Assembly: GCA_963204845.1 (NCBI GenBank)
Contig: CAUJIL010000277.1
Location: 1-7,646 of the forward strand
DNA: 7,646 nt
From: Pseudomonadota bacterium
GTDB taxonomy: Bacteria; Pseudomonadota; Gammaproteobacteria; Pseudomonadales; UBA5518
Direction of reading: 5' to 3'
How positions within the stretch are numbered: the first letter of the stretch is position 1; the number at the start of each line of letters is the position of its first letter. The translations under genes were made by a program, and so were the position numbers. The notes beneath the pieces were generated by a model, which was given only the letters and a program-made list of their open reading frames with translations, was not told where the DNA came from and ran no database searches. Shown piece by piece: positions 1 to 5,616 of the stretch.

Positions 1-1
1 C

Positions 2-292
2 GCGATGCGCATGCTCTCGGGGCAGCAGGACGGTTCGCTGTCGCGCGAGGCGACCGCCTACAAGCTGTACTGGGCGGTGTGGCACCGCAACCTCGGCAAG
101 CTGGCGATGGACGTGCTGGGCCCCGAGGCGGAATTGATCGCGGACGCGCCGTACGAACTGACGCGGCTGCAGTCGCTGTTCCTGTTCACCCGCTCGGACA
201 CGATCTACGGCGGCACCAACCAGATCCAGCGCAACATCATCGCCGAGCGCGCGCTCGGGATGCCCAAGGAACCGCGCCCGGCGCGCGCGTAG
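2..292 (+). CDS. Acyl-CoA dehydrogenase, C-terminal fragment (FadE30-like), 5' truncated by the window edge
   Basis: Only the last 96 codons are present; the frame is open from base 2 and stops at TAG 290-292. Visible is the C-terminal helical domain of the acyl-CoA dehydrogenase family, with the conserved stretch TIYGGTNQIQRNIIAERALG near the end. This region packs on FAD and the partner subunit. Such enzymes oxidise an acyl-CoA to the 2-enoyl-CoA in the cytoplasm and pass electrons to ETF. The residue before GT is Gly, not the Glu that is the catalytic base in MCAD-type enzymes (IYEGT), so the base should lie in the missing part. The gene sits 86 nt upstream of an IpdF-like dehydrogenase in the same order as fadE30-ipdF of mycobacteria. 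I therefore infer a role in steroid C/D-ring or other alicyclic propionyl-CoA side-chain oxidation. The family is certain; the substrate is inferred from context. Confidence 0.9.
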   Translation, partial: AMRMLSGQQDGSLSREATAYKLYWAVWHRNLGKLAMDVLGPEAELIADAPYELTRLQSLFLFTRSDTIYGGTNQIQRNIIAERALGMPKEPRPARA

Positions 293-378
293 GCCCCCGG
301 GTCGGGGCGGGTCCGCTGCCCGCGTCTCCCCCCGAGCGCACTCACAAGACATCACGTAAAACGAACGGAGAATCCACG

Positions 379-1164
379 ATGACCCTGTCCCCGCGCTACG
401 TCGAAGGCCACAACCTGCTGGCCGGCAAATCCGTACTGATTACCGCCGCGGCTGGTGCCGGCATCGGTTTCGCGGCGGCGAAGAAGTGCGTCGAGGAAGG
501 CTGCCGCGCGATCTTCGTCAGCGACATCCACGAGGGACGCACCGCACAGGCGGTCGAGGCGCTGAAGGCGCTCGGCGGCACGCAGCAGGTGTTCGGGCTG
601 GTGGCCAACGTCACCGACGAGCAGCAGGTGCAGGCACTGGTGAACGCGGCCGAGGAGAAGCTCGGCGGCGTGGACGTGCTGATCAACAACGCCGGGCTTG
701 GCGGCACCAGGGCGCTGGTCGAGATGAGCGACGAGGAGTGGCACCGCGTGCTCGACATCACGCTGACCGGCACCATGCGCATGACGCGCGCGATGCTGCG
801 CATCATGCAGCCGCGCAAGGCGGGCGTGATCGTGAACAACGCCTCGGTGCTCGGCTGGCGCGCGCAGCCCGACCAGTGCCATTACGCGGCCGCCAAGGCC
901 GGCGTGATGGCGCTGACGCGGTGCGCGGCGATGGAGGCCGCGCCCTACGGCATCCGCATCAACGCGGTCTCGCCCTCGCTGGCGCTGCACGACTTCCTGA
1001 AGAAGACCACGCCGGTGGACCTGCTACGCGAACTCGAGCAGAAGGAAGCCTTCGGTCGCGGCGCCGAGGTTTGGGAAGTCGCCAACGTGATGGTCTTCCT
1101 GGCCAGCGATTACGCGAGCTACATGACCGGCGAGATCGTGGCGGTCAGCAGCCAGCACGCGTGA
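379..1164 (+). CDS. ipdF: Short-chain dehydrogenase/reductase, IpdF-like (steroid C/D-ring catabolism)
   Basis: A 261-residue classical SDR. The start is ATG 379, preceded by GGAG at 367-370; longer upstream reading in this frame overlaps the previous gene and has no support. Seen: an N-terminal Rossmann motif T22-x3-G26-x-G28-I-G30, NNAG at 103-106, and the catalytic set S156, Y169 and K173 (YAAAK). The segment around INAVSPSLALH and the ending FLASDYASYMTGEIVAVSS are typical of the family. From memory the closest match is the group of Rv3559c/IpdF, proposed to interconvert the C5 keto and hydroxyl forms of the hexahydroindanone propionate (HIP) intermediate; length agrees (about 262 residues). 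It directly follows a FadE30-like gene, as in the KstR2 regulon, and probably shares its transcript. SDR identity is sure. The ipdF name is a probable assignment, the alternative being a generic FabG-like 3-hydroxyacyl-CoA dehydrogenase. Confidence 0.82.
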   Translation: MTLSPRYVEGHNLLAGKSVLITAAAGAGIGFAAAKKCVEEGCRAIFVSDIHEGRTAQAVEALKALGGTQQVFGLVANVTDEQQVQALVNAAEEKLGGVDVLINNAGLGGTRALVEMSDEEWHRVLDITLTGTMRMTRAMLRIMQPRKAGVIVNNASVLGWRAQPDQCHYAAAKAGVMALTRCAAMEAAPYGIRINAVSPSLALHDFLKKTTPVDLLRELEQKEAFGRGAEVWEVANVMVFLASDYASYMTGEIVAVSSQHA

Positions 1165-1187
1165 GCCGACGCGGGCTTGCCTGAGCA

Positions 1188-1206
1188 GCTGTCGGGATTG
1201 TTTACA
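1188..1206 (+). promoter_or_regulatory. Candidate enhancer (upstream activating site) of the first PEP-CTERM gene
   Basis: GCTGTCGG (1188-1195), five bases, then TTTACA (1201-1206). The same two blocks with the same 5-nt gap occur at 4633-4651 ahead of the other PEP-CTERM gene. The motif ends 88 nt before the -24 GG of the sigma-54 promoter at 1294-1309, a normal distance for an enhancer-binding protein. TGTC (1190-1193) and GACA (1208-1211) form a weak dyad here. Assignment to PrsR is inference. Confidence 0.5.
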
Positions 1207-1293
1207 TGACACTAAGACCGGATGCTTCGACGGGGCTTGGCTGGTACGTTAAACCCTTTTATTTTCAGATTCTTGCGTCCGGCACACGATTGG

Positions 1294-1309
1294 TGGCGCG
1301 GAGATTGCT
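1294..1309 (+). promoter_or_regulatory. Sigma-54 (RpoN) -24/-12 promoter for the first PEP-CTERM gene
   Basis: TGGCGCGGAGATTGCT matches the RpoN consensus TGGCACGNNNNTTGCW with one mismatch. It keeps the invariant GG (1295-1296) and GC (1307-1308) exactly 10 bases apart. Transcription would start near 1320, giving a leader of roughly 120 nt before ATG 1444. Sigma-54 control of PEP-CTERM genes through the PrsK/PrsR system is known in floc-forming betaproteobacteria, which supports the call. Confidence 0.72.
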
Positions 1310-1427
1310 TAGCACGGCTCTGCGTGCGTTGGCCGATACAGGGTCAAACCTACGAGTCCAGTTCCGGAGAAACACTTGTGGATCACCGGATGCGTTTTGC
1401 GAGCACGCGTCGACCCGAAATCCAGCC

Positions 1428-1433
1428 AAGGAG
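1428..1433 (+). promoter_or_regulatory. Ribosome binding site that fixes the PEP-CTERM start
   Basis: AAGGAG, 10 nt before ATG 1444. The reading frame is open much further upstream (to about 1222), but this strong site, the signal peptide that begins at 1444 and the promoter at 1294-1309 together exclude the longer start. Confidence 0.85.
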
Positions 1434-1443
1434 AAGACCACCC

Positions 1444-2094
1444 ATGAAAGCAGTTTCTATCCTTTCAACTTCCGTAGTGGCAGCGTTGTTGCTGGCCGGC
1501 ACCGCACAGGCGGCAACGCTGTCGGGAACCGGGTCACCGGATTCGAATGCGGCTCTGGCCGGAGGTACGGTGATCGATTTCGAGTCGACCGCCAGCGGCG
1601 ATTACGGCAGCCTGACCATCGGCAACGTAACCTTCAAGGGCATCGACGATACCCTGCGGGTGACCTCGGACTACGCGGGCAGCTACAACACTCGCGGGCG
1701 TCTCTATCTGGAGAACGGCCCCTATGACAGCAGCATGGCGTATTCGATGCGGTTCGATTTCGCCGCGGCAGTGAGCGCGTTCGGCTTCAACTGGGGTGCT
1801 GCCGACAACATCTGGCTGCTGTCGGCTTACGATGCAACGGACAGCCTGTTGGGCAGTTATTCGTTGACTGCGACGGGCCCGAGCAACGCAGGCGAGTACT
1901 TCGGTCTGGCCTTCGGCGGTATCGCGTACGCGACGCTCGTCAACCAGTCCGGTGATGCCGGTGACTACGTCATGATCGACAACTTCACCTATAACGGTGG
2001 CGGTGACGTCGAAGTTCCGGAGCCCACCTCGCTCGCGCTGTTCGGATTGGGGTTGGCCGGTCTGGTCGCCTCGCGCAGGAAGCGCTCTGCCTGA
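1444..2094 (+). CDS. PEP-CTERM sorting domain protein, secreted, function unknown
   Basis: 216 residues. A Sec signal peptide runs from residue 1 to about 23 (charged start, hydrophobic core, AQA cleavage site). The mature part (about 24-190) is acidic, rich in Gly, Ser, Asp and aromatic residues and has no cysteine, consistent with a beta-sandwich. It opens with a VIDFES stretch and ends with DYVMIDNFTY, a pattern often seen in PEP-CTERM proteins. The C-terminus is a textbook PEP-CTERM tag: VPEP at 191-194, a hydrophobic segment containing LALFGLGLAGL, then the basic tail SRRKRS. Exosortase is expected to cut at this tag during export to the cell surface or exopolysaccharide matrix. No exosortase gene is in the window. 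The gene stands alone between its own promoter and hairpin. The tag is certain; the role of the mature domain is unknown. Confidence 0.93.
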   Translation: MKAVSILSTSVVAALLLAGTAQAATLSGTGSPDSNAALAGGTVIDFESTASGDYGSLTIGNVTFKGIDDTLRVTSDYAGSYNTRGRLYLENGPYDSSMAYSMRFDFAAAVSAFGFNWGAADNIWLLSAYDATDSLLGSYSLTATGPSNAGEYFGLAFGGIAYATLVNQSGDAGDYVMIDNFTYNGGGDVEVPEPTSLALFGLGLAGLVASRRKRSA

Positions 2095-2102
2095 GGTTGG
2101 TC

Positions 2103-2129
2103 GCAGGGGCACCCCGGTGGTGCCCCTGC
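2103..2129 (+). terminator. Probable intrinsic terminator after the first PEP-CTERM gene
   Basis: A perfect 11-bp inverted repeat: GCAGGGGCACC (2103-2113), 5-nt loop, GGTGCCCCTGC (2119-2129), starting 8 nt after the stop codon. The T tract is poor (CTTGC follows), so it may act by hairpin strength, aid Rho, or protect the 3' end. Confidence 0.68.
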
Positions 2130-2217
2130 CTTGCATCGCGTACGCTCGTGCGTCCCTTCGTCACGCGACACTGCTGATTTTTTCGACCCGGTGTTCTGAT
2201 CGGAAAATGGAAACGTG

Positions 2218-3195
2218 ATGGAGCGGATCGGGTCCTCCGTGTTGCTCAACCTGCGCTTCGACATGCGCGCCCCGGCGTTCGGGACGCCGGCCAGCCGGCT
2301 CTATCCCGAGGCGGTGCGCATCGCAGAGTTCTGCGATCGCCACGGTTTCCACACCATCAGCCTGTCGGAGCACCACGGCGCCGACGATGGCTACAACCCG
2401 GCGCCGATGGTGCTGGCGAGCGCGATCGCCGCGCGCACCGCACACGTGCGCATCGTGCTCGGCGCGCTGATCCTGCCGCTGCACGACCCGGTGCGCGTGG
2501 CCGAGGACATCGCGGTGCTCGACAACCTGAGCGGCGGGCGCATCGTGCTGGTGGTCGCCGGCGGCTACGTCGCCTCCGAGTACCGGATGTTCGGTCGCGA
2601 CATCGCCGAGCGGCCGCGGCTGGTCGAAGACGGCATCGCGCTGCTGCGCCGTGCGTGGACCGGCGAGCCCTTCGATCATGGCGGCCGCCCGGTCCGCGTG
2701 CTGCCGCGGCCGGTGCAGGAACACCTGCCGATCCTGCTGGGCGGTTCGTCGCGCGCGGCGGCACGCCGTGCCGGGCGCATCGCCGACGGCTTCGTGACCC
2801 ACCTCGACGACTTGTACCAGGTCTATGCCGGGGAGGCGCGCCGCCACGGGCGCAATCCACCGCCGAACGGACGCCCGGGTCCGAACTTCGTGCACGTCAC
2901 GCACGATCCGGACCGCGCGTGGCGGCAACTGCTGCCGCACGCACTGCACGAGACCAACGCCTACGGTGCCTGGCAGGAAGACGCGGGCGTCACCGGCAGC
3001 TACCGCAGCCTGCCGACGGCGGAGGTCTTGCGCGCGAGCGGCGACTACGCGATCGTCACACCCGAGGAATGCGTCGCGCTGGCGCGGCGCAACGGGCGCC
3101 TCGACCTGCATCCGCTGATGGGCGGTATGGATCCGGCGCTGGGCTGGGAAAGCCTCGAACTGCTCGCCGCGGAAGTGCTGCCGCGACTCGGCTGA
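2218..3195 (+). CDS. Luciferase-like (LLM class) flavin/F420-dependent oxidoreductase
   Basis: 325 residues of the bacterial-luciferase-like TIM-barrel family (PF00296). Seen: the early strand followed by SLSEHHG (48-54), typical of the LLM active site. Next comes the block LGALILPLHDPVRVAEDIAV and DNLSGGRIVLVVAGGY, the cofactor-binding signature of FMNH2/F420 members, and later PILLGGSSRAAARRAGRIADGF, the phosphate-binding region. Members either oxygenate with reduced FMN or transfer hydride from F420; which applies here cannot be read by eye. A related F420-type gene (Rv3520c) lies in the mycobacterial cholesterol regulon, so a steroid or alicyclic substrate is plausible but unproven. ATG 2218 is preferred, with a weak GGAAA just upstream; GTG 2215 immediately before it is an alternative adding one residue. 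It is followed after 79 nt by the phosphotransferase gene, probably in one operon. Confidence 0.88.
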   Translation: MERIGSSVLLNLRFDMRAPAFGTPASRLYPEAVRIAEFCDRHGFHTISLSEHHGADDGYNPAPMVLASAIAARTAHVRIVLGALILPLHDPVRVAEDIAVLDNLSGGRIVLVVAGGYVASEYRMFGRDIAERPRLVEDGIALLRRAWTGEPFDHGGRPVRVLPRPVQEHLPILLGGSSRAAARRAGRIADGFVTHLDDLYQVYAGEARRHGRNPPPNGRPGPNFVHVTHDPDRAWRQLLPHALHETNAYGAWQEDAGVTGSYRSLPTAEVLRASGDYAIVTPEECVALARRNGRLDLHPLMGGMDPALGWESLELLAAEVLPRLG

Positions 3196-3274
3196 GCGGT
3201 GCGCGCATCGAGGTGACGTTCCTGCGCTGTCCGTACGGTCCGCATAACGATTGCCACGCTGCGGGAGAGCAAGC

Positions 3275-4627
3275 ATGAACCGTGTGCCAGCCGATCTCGA
3301 GGAACCCTGGGTCAGCGCCTTCGCGTGGATCGAACGCGAACTCGGCGGGCGCGTCGTGCGTGCCGAGCGCCAGCCGCGCTGGCGTCCGGCGTGGTTCCTG
3401 GACCTCGAACGCGATGGCGAGACGCTGCCGATCTACTTCCGCGGCGATCGCGGCGCCACCGACCACGGCATCTACACACTCGAGCACGAGATGCGGGCGC
3501 TGCAGGTGCTGGAAGCGCAGGGCTTGCCAGTGCCGCACGTCTACGGTTTCTGCGAACAACCGCGCGGCATCGTGATGGAGCGCGCACCCGGGCACACCAA
3601 TCTCGCGAGTTGTGCGGACCCCGCCGAGCGGCGCGCCGTGCTCGAGCATTACATGGAGCTGCTCGCGCGCATCCACGCGCTCGATACTGCCCCGTTCCTC
3701 GCCGTCGGGCTGCGGCCGCCGGTGGACGCCGAACAGGTGGCACTCGGCGATTTCGCCTACTGGGAGCGCGCGTACCGCAAGACCAAGCGGCGTCCGGAGC
3801 CGCTGATCGAGTTCGTGATCCGCTGGGTGCACCGCAACGTGCCGCGCGAACGCACGCAGGTGTGCTTCCTGGTCGGCGATTCCGGGCAGTTCCTGTTCGA
3901 CGCGGGCCGCGTCACCACGATCCTCGACCTCGAGCTGGCCTGCCTGGGGGATCCGGCCGGCGACCTCGGCGCGCTGCGCTCGCGCACGCTGAGCGAGCCG
4001 CTCGGTGATATCGCCGCCGCGCTGGAGCACTACGCGCAGGTGCGCGGCGAGGCGGTCGACGTCGCCGCGGTGGACTACCACACGGTGCGTTTCGGGATCT
4101 GCACGCCGATGGCGGTCGCCGCGGTCGTCGCGGACCCACCGCCGGGAACCGATTACGTGCAGTACCTCGCGTGGTACATCGTGTATTCGCGGATGCCGCT
4201 CGAGGTGATCGCGCACCGCCAGGGCATCGTGCTCGATCCGGTGGCGGCGCCGGCGGAACGGCCGTCGCGCCACGCGGCGGGCCATGCCGCGCTGCTGGCG
4301 CGGCTCGGTGCTCCGGCCGGCGCGAGCGCGGCCGCCGCCTACGAGGTCGACACCAGCTGGCGCATCGCCGAGTACCTGCGCCGCGCCGACCTGCTCGGGC
4401 CCGACTGCGAGGCCGCCGATCTGGACGAGGCCAGTGCGCTGCTAGGCTATCGGCCGGCGGACTGGAGCGCGGCCGACGCGGCGCTCGAGCGCCTGGTCGC
4501 GAGCGCGGGCCCCGAGCGTGACGCGGAACTCGTGCGCTTCTTCCACCGCCGCCTGCAGCGCCAGGAGGCGATCCTGCGGCCCGTGCTGCGCGAGCTCGCG
4601 GACGTCGAGGTGCAGCTGCTGGGTTGA
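3275..4627 (+). CDS. APH-fold phosphotransferase family protein with altered catalytic loop and C-terminal extension
   Basis: 450 residues; ATG 3275 has GGGAG at 3263-3267. Residues from about 20 to 330 follow the aminoglycoside-phosphotransferase/choline-kinase fold (PF01636): an N-lobe with LPIYFRGDRG and EHEMRALQVLEAQGLPVPHVYG, the hinge GIVMERAPG, and a C-lobe with VGDSGQFLFD (200-209) followed by ILDLELACLGDP (216-227). The second Asp, the DFG equivalent, is D218. The usual HGDxxxxN is changed: His is Val200, the Asp (D202) is kept, and the metal-binding Asn is absent, the nearest polar residue being Q205. About 120 residues at the C-terminus are helical, Ala- and Arg-rich, and not recognised. 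Relatives sit in acyl-CoA and steroid degradation clusters beside acyl-CoA dehydrogenases; the substrate is unknown. It may be a small-molecule kinase or a nucleotide-binding protein without kinase activity. Confidence 0.82.
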   Translation: MNRVPADLEEPWVSAFAWIERELGGRVVRAERQPRWRPAWFLDLERDGETLPIYFRGDRGATDHGIYTLEHEMRALQVLEAQGLPVPHVYGFCEQPRGIVMERAPGHTNLASCADPAERRAVLEHYMELLARIHALDTAPFLAVGLRPPVDAEQVALGDFAYWERAYRKTKRRPEPLIEFVIRWVHRNVPRERTQVCFLVGDSGQFLFDAGRVTTILDLELACLGDPAGDLGALRSRTLSEPLGDIAAALEHYAQVRGEAVDVAAVDYHTVRFGICTPMAVAAVVADPPPGTDYVQYLAWYIVYSRMPLEVIAHRQGIVLDPVAAPAERPSRHAAGHAALLARLGAPAGASAAAAYEVDTSWRIAEYLRRADLLGPDCEAADLDEASALLGYRPADWSAADAALERLVASAGPERDAELVRFFHRRLQRQEAILRPVLRELADVEVQLLG

Positions 4628-4632
4628 TCCGC

Positions 4633-4651
4633 GCTGTCGGAGCCCTTTACA
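4633..4651 (+). promoter_or_regulatory. Candidate enhancer of the second PEP-CTERM gene
   Basis: GCTGTCGG (4633-4640), five bases, TTTACA (4646-4651): the same arrangement as at 1188-1206, while the five spacer bases differ. It ends 66 nt before the -24 GG of the promoter at 4717-4732. A further partial copy, GCTGTCG, lies 40 bp downstream at 4673-4679. It starts only 6 nt after the preceding stop codon. Confidence 0.5.
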
Positions 4652-4716
4652 CGTGGCACCTGCCGAAATGCTGCTGTCGCTGCGTAACCGTTTGATCCTG
4701 AATTGATTTTAACTAC

Positions 4717-4732
4717 TGGTACGAGCCATGCA
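4717..4732 (+). promoter_or_regulatory. Sigma-54 (RpoN) -24/-12 promoter for the second PEP-CTERM gene
   Basis: TGGTACGAGCCATGCA fits the RpoN consensus with two mismatches (C to T in the -24 box, T to A in the -12 box). GG (4718-4719) and GC (4730-4731) are exactly 10 bases apart. The flank just upstream (TTGATTTTAACTAC) is AT-rich, as is common for such promoters. Transcription would start near 4743, giving a leader of about 75 nt. Confidence 0.68.
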
Positions 4733-4817
4733 GTGCGACGTTCGGGTCCGCCGTCCGGATGGATCTCATGGAAATGCATGCGCCGCGGCGCACCGAAACA
4801 CTGCAAGGAGACTGCAA

Positions 4818-5531
4818 ATGAACGCACTCGCAAAAGGACTGCTGCCCGCCGTGCTGCTGGCGGCGGCTCCGCTGGCTCTGGCCGCACCGCTGGAAATCAC
4901 GAACACCGCCCCGAGCTGGAGCAACGCCGTCGGCGGCAGCGGGATCGTGCTGAACGGCGTCAACGGGGATTTCACCGATGCACGCTGGGGCACCTCGACC
5001 GGCTCCGGCAAGAGCGGGCTCGGGTTCGATCCGAGCAACCCGCCGGCGGCCAGCTATGCGCCGGACGCGCTGTTCAAGCTCGGTGACCTGCGTCACTACA
5101 ACAACCCGATCAGTTCCGGTACTGCGGCGGACTCGGTGGACCTGGACCTGCTGACCAGCGTCACCGATGCCTCGCCGTCGGGGCAGACGTTCAAGTTCCG
5201 CTTCCTGATCGACGAGACGCCGAACTCGCTACCGTGCGCCTACTCGTCGTCGACGCCGTGCGCCGACCAGATCACGTTCCAGAACCTCGACCTGAGCTCG
5301 GCGTTCAGCATCGGTGGCGTCGATTACACGCTGGCGCTGATCGGCTTCTCGTTCGACGGCCAGCAGATCAGCGACTCGTTCATCAGCCAGGAAGGTGGCA
5401 CGAACACCATCGGGCTGTACGCGAAGTTCACCCAGGCCGAGGTGTCGGTGCCGGAGCCTGCCACGCTGGCGCTGTTCGGTCTGGGACTGGCCGGGTTGAC
5501 GCTCGCGCGCCGCCGTTCGCCTGCTGCCTGA
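4818..5531 (+). CDS. PEP-CTERM sorting domain protein, THxN-like family
   Basis: 237 residues; ATG 4818 follows AAGGAG (4805-4810) by 7 nt. The signal peptide spans 1 to about 22 (ALA cleavage). The mature domain opens with LEITNTAPSWSNAVGG and carries LGDLRHYNNPI with R92-H93-Y94-N95, the site that reads T-H-x-N in the THxN family of PEP-CTERM proteins. The only cysteines seen, C140 and C148, could form a disulfide after export. The C-terminus has VPEP (211-214), a hydrophobic stretch sharing LALFGLGLAGL with the other PEP-CTERM protein in this window, and the basic ARRRS tail. It is predicted to be exported by Sec and processed by exosortase (not present here). The mature domain does not resemble the first PEP-CTERM protein, so the two are not simple duplicates. 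It is a single-gene unit with its own promoter and hairpin. Confidence 0.92.
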   Translation: MNALAKGLLPAVLLAAAPLALAAPLEITNTAPSWSNAVGGSGIVLNGVNGDFTDARWGTSTGSGKSGLGFDPSNPPAASYAPDALFKLGDLRHYNNPISSGTAADSVDLDLLTSVTDASPSGQTFKFRFLIDETPNSLPCAYSSSTPCADQITFQNLDLSSAFSIGGVDYTLALIGFSFDGQQISDSFISQEGGTNTIGLYAKFTQAEVSVPEPATLALFGLGLAGLTLARRRSPAA

Positions 5532-5548
5532 GGCGTACACGGCCACTT

Positions 5549-5577
5549 GCCGCGGGCCGGACGCTTCGGCCCGCGGC
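5549..5577 (+). terminator. Probable intrinsic terminator after the second PEP-CTERM gene
   Basis: A perfect 11-bp GC-only stem: GCCGCGGGCCG (5549-5559), 7-nt loop GACGCTT, CGGCCCGCGGC (5567-5577), followed by a weak T tail (GCTTCTT). It starts 17 nt after the stop codon and separates this gene from the kinase gene. Confidence 0.72.
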
Positions 5578-5582
5578 GCTTC

Positions 5583-5610
5583 TTGCGGCGTGCACCGGCG
5601 TCACTACAAT
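5583..5610 (+). promoter_or_regulatory. Possible sigma-70 promoter of the kinase-regulator operon
   Basis: A -10 box TACAAT (5605-5610, five of six consensus bases) with a weak -35 TTGCGG (5583-5588) at 16 bp. The predicted start, about 7 nt after the -10 box, falls on the A of ATG 5617, which would make a leaderless mRNA. The -35 is poor, so the call rests mainly on the -10 box and the absence of any SD-like sequence. Confidence 0.5.
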
Positions 5611-5616
5611 GCGCCG

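Noticed and set aside
307..323. Hairpin GCGGG-N7-CCCGC between the acyl-CoA dehydrogenase and SDR genes as a terminator
   Set aside because: Only 5 bp with no T tract; the two genes are more likely co-transcribed.
1242..1257. A second sigma-54-like site, TGGTACGTTAAACCCT, 52 bp upstream of the accepted one
   Set aside because: The -24 half is good, but the -12 position is CC instead of the near-invariant GC, so it is probably not a working promoter.
1217..1393. Direct repeat ACCGGATGC at 1217-1225 and 1385-1393, with a related CCGGATG at 4755-4761
   Set aside because: Short and GC-rich, on both sides of one promoter and at unrelated spacing in the other region; chance is likely.
1222..1443. 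N-terminal extension of the first PEP-CTERM reading frame
   Set aside because: It would place the signal peptide internally and cross a promoter; a strong RBS sits before ATG 1444.
2176..2208. Imperfect dyad ATTTTTTCGA...GGAAAAT before the luciferase-like gene as a TetR-type (KstR-like) operator
   Set aside because: The arms match only with gaps and do not fit the KstR or KstR2 operator patterns I know.
2161..4285. Long minus-strand open frames opposite the luciferase-like and phosphotransferase genes
   Set aside because: They are by-products of high GC3 content; their translations are low-complexity, rich in Arg, Ala and His, with no recognisable domain.
4653..4669. TGGCAC at 4654-4659 as the -24 box of another sigma-54 promoter
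   Set aside because: No GC falls 10 bases after the GG; the nearest is 13 bases away, which is the wrong spacing.
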